Notes: generated by a model from the letters alone, not told the origin. Positions 42,882 to 52,229 are shown, counted from the first letter of the stretch. The stretch is DNA of 64,000 nucleotides from Noviherbaspirillum pedocola (GCF_016632335.1 NZ_JAEPBG010000008.1:62001-126000), one strand, 5' to 3'. Numbers and translations: made by a program.

Positions 42882-44102
42882 TTATGCCGACGCCCCCGGC
42901 TTCAACTCCACCTTGATCCATCCCGGGCTGCGGGTATCAAAGGCCTTGTACGCATCCAGCACCGCTGCCATCGGCTCCACCTTGGTCAATACCGATTGCG
43001 GATCGAAGCTGCCATTGCGCACCAGCTCCACCAGATGCGGTATGTATTTCCGATGGTTGCAGTTACCCATGCGTATGGTCAGGTTCTTGTTCATTGCCGC
43101 GCCGATCGGGAAGAAAGTGTCGGTGGGGGGATAGACGCCGATGATGGAGAGCGTGCCGGCCTTGGCCAGAGCTTCGATCGCCCACTGATGCACTTGCGAA
43201 GGCGCATCGCCCGGATGCCAGTTGTCGCCATGCGGATGCTGCTCGGGCGCGATCTGCTTCTGCTCCTGCTGGAATTGCTGCGCCTGTTTCTGCGCCTGCT
43301 GCGCGGCCGGGCCGTGATGCGGACACTCCGCATCCACGCCGACGGCGTCGATGACGCAATCCACGCCTATGCCGCCGGTCAACTCCTTCAACGTGGCGAC
43401 CGGGTCTTCCTCGTCGTAATTGATGACTTCCGCGCCCTGACGCCGCGCCATCTCGAGCCGGTCCGGCACATGGTCAATGGCGAAGATGCGGCCGGCATTC
43501 ATCAGCTTGGCCGAGGCGATCGCAAATTGTCCGACCGGGCCGCAGCCGAATACGGCCACCGTATGCCCCGGCTTGATGTCGGCCATGTCGGCGCCGAAGT
43601 AGGCGGTCGGGAAGATGTCTGACAGCAGGATCGCCTGGTCGTCGCTGACCTCATCCGGCAGCTTGATCAGGTTCACATGCGCATACGGTATGCGTGCCTT
43701 TTCCGCTTGAAGGCCATTGAAGCCGCCCGCCGCCTGCGGTCCGCCGTAGAACGCGGTGCCGGCGGAAGGGCCGCCCGGGTTGGCGTTGTCGCATTGCGCG
43801 TAATAGCCGGCGCGGCAATACGAGCAGATGCCGCAGGCGATGGTGGACGGAATGACGACGCGGTCGCCCACGTTCAGGTTGCGCACGCCGGCGCCGATCT
43901 GCTCGACGATGCCCACGCCTTCATGGCCGAGGATGGTGCCTTCCTTCATACCCGAGAAGGTGCCACGGATGAAGTGCAGATCGGTGCCGCAGATGGCGCT
44001 CGCGGTCAGGCGCACGATGGCGTCGGTGGGTTCCTGCATTGTTGGATCGGGCACATCTTCAAGACGAATATCCCCGATGGCGTGAAATACCACTGCTTTC
44101 AT
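42882..44102 (-). CDS. Zinc-dependent alcohol/formaldehyde dehydrogenase
   Basis: 406 residues. MDR-superfamily enzyme: catalytic zinc ligands in AICGTDLHF and LGHEGVG, structural zinc cysteines in CGICSYCRAGYYAQC, and the NAD-binding GCGPVGQFAIA turn. It resembles the S-glutathione-independent formaldehyde dehydrogenase and related zinc enzymes in length and in the IVEQIGAGV and PTAYFGADMA segments. Unusual is an insertion of about 40 residues after DAVGVDAECP rich in Gln and His (about residues 258-298). No neighbour on its strand. Given xoxF and formate dehydrogenase in the window, oxidation of formaldehyde is possible but not shown. Confidence 0.88.
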   Translation of the reverse strand: MKAVVFHAIGDIRLEDVPDPTMQEPTDAIVRLTASAICGTDLHFIRGTFSGMKEGTILGHEGVGIVEQIGAGVRNLNVGDRVVIPSTIACGICSYCRAGYYAQCDNANPGGPSAGTAFYGGPQAAGGFNGLQAEKARIPYAHVNLIKLPDEVSDDQAILLSDIFPTAYFGADMADIKPGHTVAVFGCGPVGQFAIASAKLMNAGRIFAIDHVPDRLEMARRQGAEVINYDEEDPVATLKELTGGIGVDCVIDAVGVDAECPHHGPAAQQAQKQAQQFQQEQKQIAPEQHPHGDNWHPGDAPSQVHQWAIEALAKAGTLSIIGVYPPTDTFFPIGAAMNKNLTIRMGNCNHRKYIPHLVELVRNGSFDPQSVLTKVEPMAAVLDAYKAFDTRSPGWIKVELKPGASA

Positions 44103-44350
44103 TTCGAGTTCCTTGCACGTTTGATGATGGACCGGCCGCGGCCGGAAGGCGGCTCGTCATGCAGGTGCCGTGCCAGCGGCGTGGCGCAGGTGTGCCGCCG
44201 CGTCGTCGCACTGCGCTGCACGATTTGCACGGCAGGAATTACCGCGTTACACGAATGGTTTATTTGCTGCCGTTACGAACTTTTCCCATCGATCAAGTTC
44301 TATCCCGACAGGACGCGTGCATGGCTGCACGGCAAACATGAGGAGCATCA

Positions 44351-45421
44351 ATGGTCACGGTACGCAAGGGGCAGTATCCGGGCAGGCTCGATCGGAATGA
44401 ATTTCAGCTGCGCTTTTATTCCTCGTTCAGTCATCCGGACTTTCGCCGCGCCGAGAGCGCGCTGGCGGAGATCGAGGCCATCGCCTGGCAGATGTATGTC
44501 GATGAAAAGAAGCCGGCCGGCACCGCGAAGGCCGGACCGGGATTTGCCGACCCCGACTACGATCTGTCGGTCGAATGGCGCGAGAACCGCGACCGGCTGC
44601 TTGAAGCGGAACGGCGGCAGAAGGATGCGGCCACGCCGTCGCGGGTGCTGCTGATCTGCGCCAGCGACCGCAATGACGGCAGCTGCCCCGGCGAGATGTC
44701 CAAGACCTTCCGCCTGACGCAGCTCGCGCGCGAAGTCGTGGAAGGCGCAGGTATCGAAGCCGATGTGCTGGACCTGTCGCGCCTGATCTCCGACTACGAC
44801 TGGCACATCCATCCGTGCAAGGGTTGCGCATCGACCGCGATGCCGCTGTGCCATTGGCCGTGCAGCTGCTACCCGAACCACAGCCTGGGCCAGACCAATG
44901 ACTGGATGCCGGAGATCTATGAGAAATGGGTGTCGGCGCATGCGGTGATCATGCTCACGCCGGTGTACTGGTATCAATCACCAAGCGCGCTGAAGCTGAT
45001 GATAGACAGGCTGGTCTGCGCCGACGGCGGCAACCCGGATCCAACATCGACGCAGGGCAAGGATGCAAGCAAGGCCAAGGAAATGGAGCTGGCCGGATGG
45101 TCGTATCCGAAGCATCTGGCCGGGCGCGCCTATGGCACGGTGGTGCATGGCGATGTAGCCGGCATCGAAGGCACGCGGCGCGCGCTGTCGGACTGGCTAG
45201 ACTGGATGGGACTGATCGATGCCGGCCAGAAGGCGCGGCTGGACCGCTTCATCGGCTATTACGAGCCGTATGCGAACAGCCATGAAACGCTTGACCGCGA
45301 CGAGGCGATGCAGGAAGAAACCCGCAATGTCGCGCGCGCGGTGGTCCATGCAGTGCAGGAATTGCGCGCAGGGCGGCTGTCACAGCCGGACACAGAATTA
45401 ACCCCACCGCGGCCGAAATAA
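44351..45421 (+). CDS. NAD(P)H-dependent FMN reductase / flavodoxin-fold protein
   Basis: 356 residues. The first 95 are a polar N-terminal extension. A flavodoxin-like fold follows: VLLICASDRNDGSCPGEMSK (phosphate-binding loop), HAVIMLTPVYWYQSPSALKL (flavin-contacting loop), then VVHGDVAGIEGTRRALSDWL. A Cys-rich loop (HPCKGCASTAMPLCHWPC, near residue 155) is inserted where simple FMN reductases have a short loop and could hold a metal or form disulfides. Predicted cytoplasmic. The gene is divergent from the zinc dehydrogenase and convergent with the MFS gene (8 nt apart). Confidence 0.82.
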   Translation: MVTVRKGQYPGRLDRNEFQLRFYSSFSHPDFRRAESALAEIEAIAWQMYVDEKKPAGTAKAGPGFADPDYDLSVEWRENRDRLLEAERRQKDAATPSRVLLICASDRNDGSCPGEMSKTFRLTQLAREVVEGAGIEADVLDLSRLISDYDWHIHPCKGCASTAMPLCHWPCSCYPNHSLGQTNDWMPEIYEKWVSAHAVIMLTPVYWYQSPSALKLMIDRLVCADGGNPDPTSTQGKDASKAKEMELAGWSYPKHLAGRAYGTVVHGDVAGIEGTRRALSDWLDWMGLIDAGQKARLDRFIGYYEPYANSHETLDRDEAMQEETRNVARAVVHAVQELRAGRLSQPDTELTPPRPK

Positions 45422-45429
45422 GCAAGTGC

Positions 45430-46665
45430 CTATTTCTTCGGGGCCGGCAGCGCCACGAAAGCCAGCGCCCCCGCCCCCAGCATCAGCGCGATCGTGCACA
45501 GCGCAGCGGCATAGGCGTCAAAGCCATGGGCTGCGGCGATTGAGGCCACCGCGCCGGTGGCCCATTGCATCAGCGCGATGCCGAGGAACATGCCCATCGT
45601 GAACGCTGCCATCGCGCGGCCGGTGAGTTCGCTTGGATAGGCGGCGCGCACATCCGCATACTGCAGCACCATGTAGCCCGAGATGAAGGCAATCAGCACC
45701 GCCCCGCCGAGCAGTGCCAGCGCCGAATGCAGCCATGCCATCAGCGCAAACAGCAGCGCCATGAACAGCGTAAAGCCGATGATCCAGCGGCGCCGATGCG
45801 CAGCGCCCGGGTCGAGCCGGCCAAACAGCGGCGGGCCGAACAGGGACACGATCGACACCAGCAGCGCCACATTGCCGCTGGCCACCAGCGAATAGCCATA
45901 GCGGTCGACCAGCAGCGGCCCGAGCCACAGACCGCGCAGGCTCATGAACGAGGCATAGGTGACCGAACCCAGCGCGATGATGCCCAACGTATGCGGCATT
46001 GCCAGCAAGGAGCCGAAGCCGCGCAGGGCTTGCGTGATTTGCGCCGTGGCGCTGCCCGTGGCTGCGCGCGGCGTGTCGCGCACGAGTACGAAGATGCCTA
46101 TCCATGCCAGTGTCGACAGGCCGGCCAGCACCAGAAAGCCGGTGCGCCAGGAGAATTCCTGCACCACCCAGGCCAGCGGCGTCGCGGTAAGCAGCATGCC
46201 CATGCCGCCGATGCCGAGCACCGCTCCGGAAACCGCGGCGAAACGCTCGGGCGCGAAGCGGCGCGTGATGAAGACGGTGCAGACCAGGAAGGCCGGTGCG
46301 CAGCCGGTGCCCATCAGCGCCTGCCCCAGCACCGCGGTGCCAAAGCTGCCGGCATACGCGGACAGCAGCGCGCCGACCACCGTGAGCGGAAACACGGCGA
46401 GCAGCGTGCGTCGTATGCCATACAGGTCGATACCAGTGCCCATGAACAGTTGCAGCGCGCCGAAGGCGAAATGAAACGCGCCGGCATAGGTGCCGAGCTG
46501 CGCCGAGGACAGATGGAAATCGGCCTGCAGATGGCTGGCCATCATCGCGGCCGCGGTGCGGTACGCCTGGCTCAGCATGAAGCCCGCGATGAGTGCGGCC
46601 AGCATCGGCCAGGGCTTGATCGCCCGATCGCCGGCAGCGGCGCCGGCGGCGGTGGGTGCTTGCAT
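45430..46665 (-). CDS. MFS transporter
   Basis: 411 residues with 12 predicted membrane segments. The loop between segments 2 and 3 (GTGIDLYGIRRTLL) is the MFS-type G-x-x-x-D-R/K-x-G-R/K-R motif, here D-x-YGIRR. The N-terminus (about 20 residues) is Ala/Gly-rich. Substrate not predictable; the overall type resembles CynX/NimT-like or nitrate/organic anion carriers only loosely. It ends 8 nt from the FMN-reductase gene. There is no ribosome site close to the ATG, so the start is moderately sure. Confidence 0.85.
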   Translation of the reverse strand: MQAPTAAGAAAGDRAIKPWPMLAALIAGFMLSQAYRTAAAMMASHLQADFHLSSAQLGTYAGAFHFAFGALQLFMGTGIDLYGIRRTLLAVFPLTVVGALLSAYAGSFGTAVLGQALMGTGCAPAFLVCTVFITRRFAPERFAAVSGAVLGIGGMGMLLTATPLAWVVQEFSWRTGFLVLAGLSTLAWIGIFVLVRDTPRAATGSATAQITQALRGFGSLLAMPHTLGIIALGSVTYASFMSLRGLWLGPLLVDRYGYSLVASGNVALLVSIVSLFGPPLFGRLDPGAAHRRRWIIGFTLFMALLFALMAWLHSALALLGGAVLIAFISGYMVLQYADVRAAYPSELTGRAMAAFTMGMFLGIALMQWATGAVASIAAAHGFDAYAAALCTIALMLGAGALAFVALPAPKK

Positions 46666-46787
46666 CGGATGTCTCTTTGTTGTTGTCGGCGCGTCGGGAT
46701 GGGCTGCATCCTAGCATTGCCATGGCAGCGCCGCTTGCGTTCCGACCATGCCGAGCGCGTCATCACGCTGCTCGCTACAATCGCGCG

Positions 46788-47219
46788 ATGTCCCTTTCGG
46801 CCACATGCGCTCTCATGAACATCGCTAACCGTCTTCTGCTCGCAGCGCTATGCCTGCTGCCAACGCTGGTTTGCGCCGCGCCTGCCGGCGATGCCGAAGC
46901 CGGCCGCCGCGCATTTCAAGCCTGCGCTTCCTGCCATGCGGTGGGCCCTCGCGCGCATTCCGGCTTCGGGCCGCAGCTTAACGGCCTCATCGGCCGCCGC
47001 GCCGGCAGTTTGAAGGATTACCGCTATTCCGAAGCAATGACGCGCTCCGGCATTGTCTGGGACGAGAGGACGCTCGCCGCGTTCATCAAGGGACCGAGCG
47101 ATGTGGTGCCCGGCACGCGCATGCGTTTCTGGGGCATCGGTGATGAGAGGCGGATTGCGGACCTGATTGCGTATCTGCGTGGGTTTTCGCTGGAAGGCGG
47201 CGCTGTTGAGCGCAAATGA
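46788..47219 (+). CDS. c-type cytochrome, class I (c2/c550-like)
   Basis: 143 residues from this ATG; a second ATG at 46815 gives the cleaner signal peptide MNIANRLLLAALCLLPTLVC. Haem motif CASCH (QACASCHAVGP), loop NGLIGRRAGSLKDYRYSEAM typical of cytochrome c2, and the axial Met in PGTRMRFWG. A soluble periplasmic electron carrier. A TACAAT hexamer (46776-46781) seven nt before ATG 46788 would make that start nearly leaderless, which argues for 46815. It lies convergent with the RES toxin gene. Confidence 0.88.
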   Translation: MSLSATCALMNIANRLLLAALCLLPTLVCAAPAGDAEAGRRAFQACASCHAVGPRAHSGFGPQLNGLIGRRAGSLKDYRYSEAMTRSGIVWDERTLAAFIKGPSDVVPGTRMRFWGIGDERRIADLIAYLRGFSLEGGAVERK

Positions 47220-47236
47220 TGCATGGACCAGGCGTC

Positions 47237-47740
47237 TCAAAGCCGCGGATCGTAGACAAACCGCTCGCAGCGCACGATCTTGAGCTGTCGAAAATCGGGA
47301 TGTGCCGGATTGATTAGGTAATTCACGTCGGGTACATCCTTGTGCGGAAGGATGGCGGAAGGCAGTTCGAGCAACACCGCTTTGCTGTCCATGACGAATC
47401 GGTCCCCGACGCGCTGTGCATTGCTGGTAAAGGGAACCGCATCCCAAAAGCGATATCCGCGCCGGCGCAGATCGGAGATGCGCAGAGTCTGCCGGGCGTC
47501 GAACACCGCGTCCGGCACAGCGATCTCGATCAGGTATCGGTTGCCCGTTCGCGTTCTGGCGCTACCTGATAAATGAACCAGGGTTTCGAGCACGGTCAAC
47601 GCGGCATTCGCTGAGGCATACACCACTGCGGTGCCGATGCTGTTATAGCGGCCGCCGACCCTGGCCGCGGCCGCGCCAGACAGATCATCCGCCCGGTAAT
47701 GTCCAACGGCGGCGCCCATGCGCCATATGGACCGGGTCAT
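47237..47740 (-). CDS. RES-domain toxin (NAD+-degrading type)
   Basis: 167 residues. RES domain: an early Tyr-Arg (HYRADDLSG), then RVGGRYNSIGTAVVYASANA and the Glu in LTVLETLVHL, with the late Ser-containing segment. RES toxins of Xre/MbcA-RES systems degrade NAD+ or transfer ADP-ribose. The gene starts by ATGA overlap with the antitoxin gene upstream, the usual order for these systems. Length and motif order are intact, so it is probably active. Confidence 0.92.
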   Translation of the reverse strand: MTRSIWRMGAAVGHYRADDLSGAAAARVGGRYNSIGTAVVYASANAALTVLETLVHLSGSARTRTGNRYLIEIAVPDAVFDARQTLRISDLRRRGYRFWDAVPFTSNAQRVGDRFVMDSKAVLLELPSAILPHKDVPDVNYLINPAHPDFRQLKIVRCERFVYDPRL

Positions 47741-48225
47741 GCGTAGACGCCAGCAAGAGAACGAAACAGGGTCTCTTCCACCAGCTTTGCACCCGCATCG
47801 CTTCCCAACAGTGAAATCGGCTTACGCGAACCAAGGGCAGGGACAGGCGTATTGAGCCATTCCACTGCCGCCAGATGGCCGCCAACCATACGCTCGACGA
47901 CTCCTGTCACGCGGGCAACCCGAGCCATTCGGTCGGACTCCTGTTGCGGCAACAGCGCTTGCGGCTTTCTCGCCCATGTCGACAATGAGGAGGGCTTGAA
48001 GGAAAGGATGTCGATCAGTTCGCCCTTGCTGATATGAAGATAATCGACCGCGTCATCAACGACTGCAACTGGCAACCCGGCATCCACCTTGCGCATCATT
48101 GCTCCATATCCTGCCTTTTTCAGCTCGACAAAAATCCGCTTGCCGACATGGGCGCCAGCGCTCACCACCGGGCCTGCATTGCGCCTTGACGATGCTGCCG
48201 CCTTCCGGCCGGGTGACATACCCAT
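47737..48225 (-). CDS. Xre/MbcA/ParS-type antitoxin of the RES toxin
   Basis: 162 residues. The C-terminal half has the MbcA/DUF2384 signature: GHLAAVEWLNTPVPALGSRK, PISLLGSDAGAKLVEETLFR and the final GVYA, which blocks the toxin's active site. The middle (KGELIDILSFKPSSLSTWAR) is the Xre-like DNA-binding helix pair. Start at 48225: GGTGGAGG five nt upstream; an earlier GTG lies within that ribosome site. It probably represses its own promoter in the AT-rich region at 48245-48280. Confidence 0.9.
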   Translation of the reverse strand: MGMSPGRKAAASSRRNAGPVVSAGAHVGKRIFVELKKAGYGAMMRKVDAGLPVAVVDDAVDYLHISKGELIDILSFKPSSLSTWARKPQALLPQQESDRMARVARVTGVVERMVGGHLAAVEWLNTPVPALGSRKPISLLGSDAGAKLVEETLFRSLAGVYA

Positions 48226-48244
48226 GAAAGCCTCCACCAAGTTG

Positions 48245-48280
48245 GAATTCTTCGAAATTGAATATTGAAAATGCAGTTTA
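48245..48280 (-). promoter_or_regulatory. AT-rich promoter/operator region of the toxin-antitoxin operon
   Basis: Reading the minus strand: TTTTCAATATTCAATTTCGA then AGAATTCC. It contains a direct repeat TTCAA-TA-TTCAA and the palindromes AATATT, TTCGAA and GAATTC, in a low-GC patch 20-55 bases before the antitoxin ATG. This is the kind of site an Xre-like antitoxin would bind. No confident -35/-10 assignment. Confidence 0.35.
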
Positions 48281-48426
48281 GCATGGCATAGTCAGCGCCC
48301 CAAACCCGCACAGACACCAGACGCAACGCGGCGTATGCAAGCGCATTCCTATTTTGACTCTTGCGCGGTGCGGCTATGATGGCCGCGCCGGCGCTCTTGC
48401 CGGCCACTTCCCTTCAGGAGAAACCC

Positions 48427-49221
48427 ATGTCGCGCAAGGCCCGTCTTGCGGCATGCCTGCTTGCCCTTGCCGCGCCGGTCGCAGCCTTTGCCCAGCAAGC
48501 GATGCCACCATCCATCACGCTTTTCGCAGCCGGCAGCCTGCGCGCCGCGCTCACTGAAATCGATGCTGCCTTCCGGCAGCAGACCGGCATCGCTGTTGAT
48601 GCCTCCTACGGCCCATCGGGCAAGCTGCGCAAGGATATCGAAGCGGGTCGCCGTGCCGATGTATTCGCATCGGCATCCATCGCTCACACCGATGCGCTGA
48701 AGGCCCAGGGCCTGCTGGCGGATTCGCGCGTTTTTGCGCGCAATGCGTTGTGCGTAGTCGCGCGGCCGGATGCGGGCATCAGCGAAGCAAACCTGCTCGA
48801 CGCGCTGGCACGGCCGTCGCTGCGATTGGCCACGTCGACACCGGTGTCGGATCCGATGGGCGACTATACCTGGCAATTCTTCCGTAAGGCCGACGGCGTC
48901 AGGCCTGGACTGTATGCGTTGCTGGATGCGAAGGCGCTGCGGCTGTCGGGCGCGACTGCTCCGGCTGCGAATGAGAAGCCGCCGTATGTGACCGCGTTCG
49001 AGGACGACCGCGCCGATGCCTACATCATGTATTGCACCAATGCCGCCAGCACGCGGGCAGCGCTGCCGCATCTTCAGGTGCTGGCCATACCGCAGGCGCT
49101 GAATGTCGAGAGCAGCTATGGAATAGGTGCGCGGCCAGACTCGGCGACGGGCGAACGTTACGTGCAGTTCGTGCTCGGTCCCGTGGGCAAACGCATCCTG
49201 AAACAACATGGCTTCGATTGA
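48427..49221 (+). CDS. ModA-like molybdate (oxyanion) binding protein, orphan
   Basis: 264 residues. Signal peptide (about 1-22, ending AAFAQQ). ModA fold: ITLFAAGSLRAALTEIDAAF, DASYGPSGKLRKDIEAGRRA, DVFASASIAHTDALKAQGLL and the late YIMYCTNAA, in the order of type I molybdate-binding proteins. Ligand may be molybdate, tungstate or another oxyanion. CAGGAG is seven nt before the ATG. No modB or modC permease gene follows, so it must use a transporter encoded elsewhere or act as a scavenger or sensor. Confidence 0.82.
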   Translation: MSRKARLAACLLALAAPVAAFAQQAMPPSITLFAAGSLRAALTEIDAAFRQQTGIAVDASYGPSGKLRKDIEAGRRADVFASASIAHTDALKAQGLLADSRVFARNALCVVARPDAGISEANLLDALARPSLRLATSTPVSDPMGDYTWQFFRKADGVRPGLYALLDAKALRLSGATAPAANEKPPYVTAFEDDRADAYIMYCTNAASTRAALPHLQVLAIPQALNVESSYGIGARPDSATGERYVQFVLGPVGKRILKQHGFD

Positions 49222-49897
49222 GCGCCGACCTCTTACGCTGCTCCCGCCCGGACTTGCCGATGGCGCAGGCCGGGGACGACCCCAAGCCAACGCGGGGTTG
49301 TTCTGAACACGCGCGCTCAGTCTCTCGGTCAGGCCGCGCCGCTTCGTGGCGCCGTGCGGGAGGAATCGTCAGGGTCCTGCCCTAGCTTGTAGCGCTCGCG
49401 GAATATTGCCAGCACCAGCAGTCCCGGTACACCGGGAAAGCCCCACGTCAGCCACAGTAGGCAAGAAGCTTGCCGAGGTTCGCACTGTTGCCACCCACTG
49501 CAGGAGCTTTGCCGGCGGCGCTGAGGCGGTCATGGCATCTTCCCGATCCAAGGGGTTTCCTCTCTTTTGCCGTGCAGGTCGTGTTTAACGACCGGCGATT
49601 TACGCCGGCCGTCTTCGCTCGTCTAACGAAGCATGCATGGCACGATCTGCGCAGGCAGACGCCGCACTGCAAAAGCGCTCCACGCTGAATTGTTCTTCCG
49701 AGCATTCCGATGGCATTTTCCTGTCTGCATGCTCCTGCCTGCATACACGCGCGAACCGCATGGATCTTGTGAATCACTTGCCGCGCCACACGAATTCCTA
49801 CACGGGTATCCGGCATCCTCCTATGTTGCCCCGCAACATAGGGATGCCATCATTGCTCATTGACTTCGGCACATGCAAGCCGCACCAAGGGGAAACT
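49222..49897. other. Intergenic stretch with a possible gene remnant
   Basis: About 675 bases. On the minus strand around 49340-49470 one frame reads LLWLTWGFPGVPGLLVLAIF followed by a charged RERYKLGQDPDDSS and a stop, like the end of a small membrane protein, but without a start codon or ribosome site. It may be a decayed gene. The rest shows nothing recognisable; the promoter of the hydrolase at 49898 must lie here. Confidence 0.4.
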
Positions 49898-50509
49898 ATG
49901 AATATTGCGTACATCCATGGAAACAGAGCTACGGCAAGCAGCTTCAACCATATCCGTAGCCAGGTTTCCGGCCATGCCGAGATCATGCTCGAATATGACA
50001 GCGCTGCCGGCTTCTATCACAATCACGCGACCATGATGCGAGAGCTGGAAGGGAAGGATGAGATCTTCTTCATTGCCCATTCGCTCGGCGGCATCCATGC
50101 GCTGCATCTGGCACATCACCTCGGCAAGCGCGCAGTCGGCGGCGTCACCTTGTCGACGCCGTACGGCGGAAGTGCAGCCGCAAATGTCGTTGCCTGCTTT
50201 CTGCCTTTCAGCCGCGTCATGAACGACATCCGGCCCACAGGCCGCCCCATCCTCGAAGCGAGCCGCCTGGATGCACCGCGCATCTGGACCAACGTGGTCA
50301 CGCTGGCCGGCGCATCGCCTTTCATGCTCGAGCAGAACGACGGTGTGGTGACATTGGAATCAATGCGCCATCGCAAGGACATTCGCCTCGTCGACGTGGA
50401 CTGCAATCATTTCGAGGTGGTATTGAATCAGTCGGCGATTGATGTGATCCAGGATTCGATTACTGAAGCGTCGCATGCCGACATAAGCTGTCTATCGGAC
50501 TTCGCTTGA
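49898..50509 (+). CDS. Alpha/beta hydrolase (lipase-like)
   Basis: 203 residues. It opens directly on the first beta strand with the oxyanion-hole region IAYIHGNRATASSFNHI, then the nucleophile elbow FIAHSLGGIHALHLA (Ser62), a Pro-rich middle, the acid in EQNDGVVTLESM and the base in NHFEVV. So a complete Ser-Asp-His triad. No signal peptide, short cap; serine esterase/lipase of unknown substrate. Ribosome site AAGGGG seven nt before the ATG. It stands alone between long intergenic stretches. Confidence 0.82.
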   Translation: MNIAYIHGNRATASSFNHIRSQVSGHAEIMLEYDSAAGFYHNHATMMRELEGKDEIFFIAHSLGGIHALHLAHHLGKRAVGGVTLSTPYGGSAAANVVACFLPFSRVMNDIRPTGRPILEASRLDAPRIWTNVVTLAGASPFMLEQNDGVVTLESMRHRKDIRLVDVDCNHFEVVLNQSAIDVIQDSITEASHADISCLSDFA

Positions 50510-50710
50510 CCGGCAACCAGGTTTGCCTCCCTTGCCTCCAATTGTTCGGCCTGTCGCTGCGCAAGGGGGTCTTGTCTTTACGCACGCGTACATGGTTCGC
50601 GCTGCCGGCAACATGGCCGAGCTCGAGAGCGCCGCGCAAGACATGCCCGAGCGAGCCGCCGCATGCTTCCCTTCCTGCGCCCAATCCGGTGCCCGATTCA
50701 GGCGTCGGAA

Positions 50711-51136
50711 TCACTGCGCTCCAGTCAGGCACAGGCCGACTTCATTGGCCTCCCCCACGTCTTTGCCGATGCGCTGCGCGACGCTATAGGAAAACGTCAC
50801 GAAATTTTTCGACAGGCTGAATCGGCCATTCTTCGCTTCCGGCGCCGCATACAGGTGATCGGTACTTGTGGAAGTGGAAGCATTCATGGCCTTCCAGTTG
50901 GCCATGCGTTTGCCGCCGACGATTTTCGTGATTCTTGCCGAGCTCTGGTCTTCCTTGAGATCAACGATGTACTCGATGACAGGATGGATCTCCGTCGTCC
51001 TCGTGCAGACCTGAGCGCTGTCGCACAAGCGCCTGAGCTCGGTCTTGCAACGCACGGTCTCGGCATGGACGGCAAACGGAAGGAGCAGCAACAGCGGCAC
51101 GACCAGCCAGATCAGAATGTCGGCAGACTTTTCCAT
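50711..51136 (-). CDS. Secreted hypothetical protein
   Basis: 141 residues. Signal peptide (WLVVPLLLLLPFAVHAE, cut near residue 25), then a compact domain with three cysteines in TVRCKTELRRLCDSAQVC and one near the end (GLCLTG), so two disulfides are possible. Beta-rich by pattern (IEYIVDLKEDQ, SLSKNFVTFSYSV). No family recognised. There is no good ribosome site before the ATG. The MerR gene upstream on the same strand ends about 75 nt away. Confidence 0.65.
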   Translation of the reverse strand: MEKSADILIWLVVPLLLLLPFAVHAETVRCKTELRRLCDSAQVCTRTTEIHPVIEYIVDLKEDQSSARITKIVGGKRMANWKAMNASTSTSTDHLYAAPEAKNGRFSLSKNFVTFSYSVAQRIGKDVGEANEVGLCLTGAQ

Positions 51137-51212
51137 TGAATGAGAGTGTGGAGGAAGACCTACTCAGACCCTGCCGCGCATGGATAAGTTCGGGCGTGAT
51201 CATCACGCCGAG

Positions 51213-52196
51213 TCAAGGCTGCCGTGATTGCCGCGGCAAGGGTATGCCCTCGGCACGCATTAGCCGTTCCATGGCCGCTTCCAGGATGGCGCGGGCGCGG
51301 CCGGCGGCGTGCTGCAACTCCTGATGCAACTGCGCATCGTCCGCATTGCGGTTCGCACACTGGGCGCTGTAGCGCTCGAAGCTGCCAACCATGGACAACA
51401 GATCCGCAAGATGACGCGGGCATTCGCAGTCCAGGCTGCTGCCGGCGGCCGTGATCACGGACAGCGCCTCTTCGTCAAAGCGCACCGCTGGCACATCGGG
51501 CCGGTCCAGCGGCGCAAGCCTTTCCCCGGACAAGGCTGAGCGGCACAGCAGCACGAGCTCGCCGAGTTCCGCCGGAATGCGTGCAACGAGACAGCCCTGC
51601 GTGCGCAAGGCGCGGATGGTTGCACTGGCGCAGAACCGGTAAAGGACGACAACGGCAGTGGCAGCGCAGGCCGCGCGCGCTGCGGCTATCAGCGGCAGCG
51701 CGCTTTCGTTGAGCTCGGATTGCTCGATCAGCAGGACCTCCACGTCCGCATCCTGCGTCAGCGTCGCAGCCGTTTCCAGGCGCGGGCAACTGCACTGCAC
51801 GGCAATCTCGAGACCTTCGCGCCCGCCTGACGCAATGCGCCTGGCCAAGCTTTCACCGACCACGACGACGCGGATGGGGCCCGCCAGCGACCGCTCGTTG
51901 ACGCGCACTCCGGCCAGTTCCTGCAACTGCTCGATCGGCAGATTTGCCAGGACGCCGATGGCATGCCCCTGATCCACCAGCTGCTTGAGCAGGCTGAGCC
52001 GACGTACCTGTTCCGGCGAATACAGGCGCTGTCCGCTCGACGACCGCTTCGTGTCCGACAACTGATAGCGGCGCTCCCAGACGCGCAGCGTTTCCGCTGA
52101 CAGTCCCGCCAGCCGCGCCGCCACGCCGCTCTTGTAAGCGGCCCGGCCCGGTTCGGCGGCAGTATCACCGCGCTGCATCGCGTTTTGCTTATCCAT
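51213..52196 (-). CDS. MerR-family regulator with a degenerate B12-like C-terminal domain
   Basis: 327 residues. N-terminal MerR helix-turn-helix and wing: YKSGVAARLAGLSAETLRVW, ERRYQLSDTKRSSSGQRLYS, EQVRRLSLLKQLVDQGHAIG. The C-terminal part (about 120-270) has the size and position of the cobalamin-binding region of CarH/LitR/MlrA-type regulators, but the DxHxxG motif that holds B12 is absent, as in MlrA and some LitR types. So signal unknown. Start at 52196 (MDKQNAM); weak ribosome site. It is transcribed divergently from a fasciclin gene. Confidence 0.82.
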   Translation of the reverse strand: MDKQNAMQRGDTAAEPGRAAYKSGVAARLAGLSAETLRVWERRYQLSDTKRSSSGQRLYSPEQVRRLSLLKQLVDQGHAIGVLANLPIEQLQELAGVRVNERSLAGPIRVVVVGESLARRIASGGREGLEIAVQCSCPRLETAATLTQDADVEVLLIEQSELNESALPLIAAARAACAATAVVVLYRFCASATIRALRTQGCLVARIPAELGELVLLCRSALSGERLAPLDRPDVPAVRFDEEALSVITAAGSSLDCECPRHLADLLSMVGSFERYSAQCANRNADDAQLHQELQHAAGRARAILEAAMERLMRAEGIPLPRQSRQP

Positions 52197-52229
52197 GTTG
52201 TGACCCGTATATGAACCGAACAAGCGCCG

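Noticed and set aside
43200-43330. Gln-rich stretch taken as a frameshift in the zinc dehydrogenase
   Set aside because: The frame remains open with family sequence on both sides, so it is an insertion, not a lesion.
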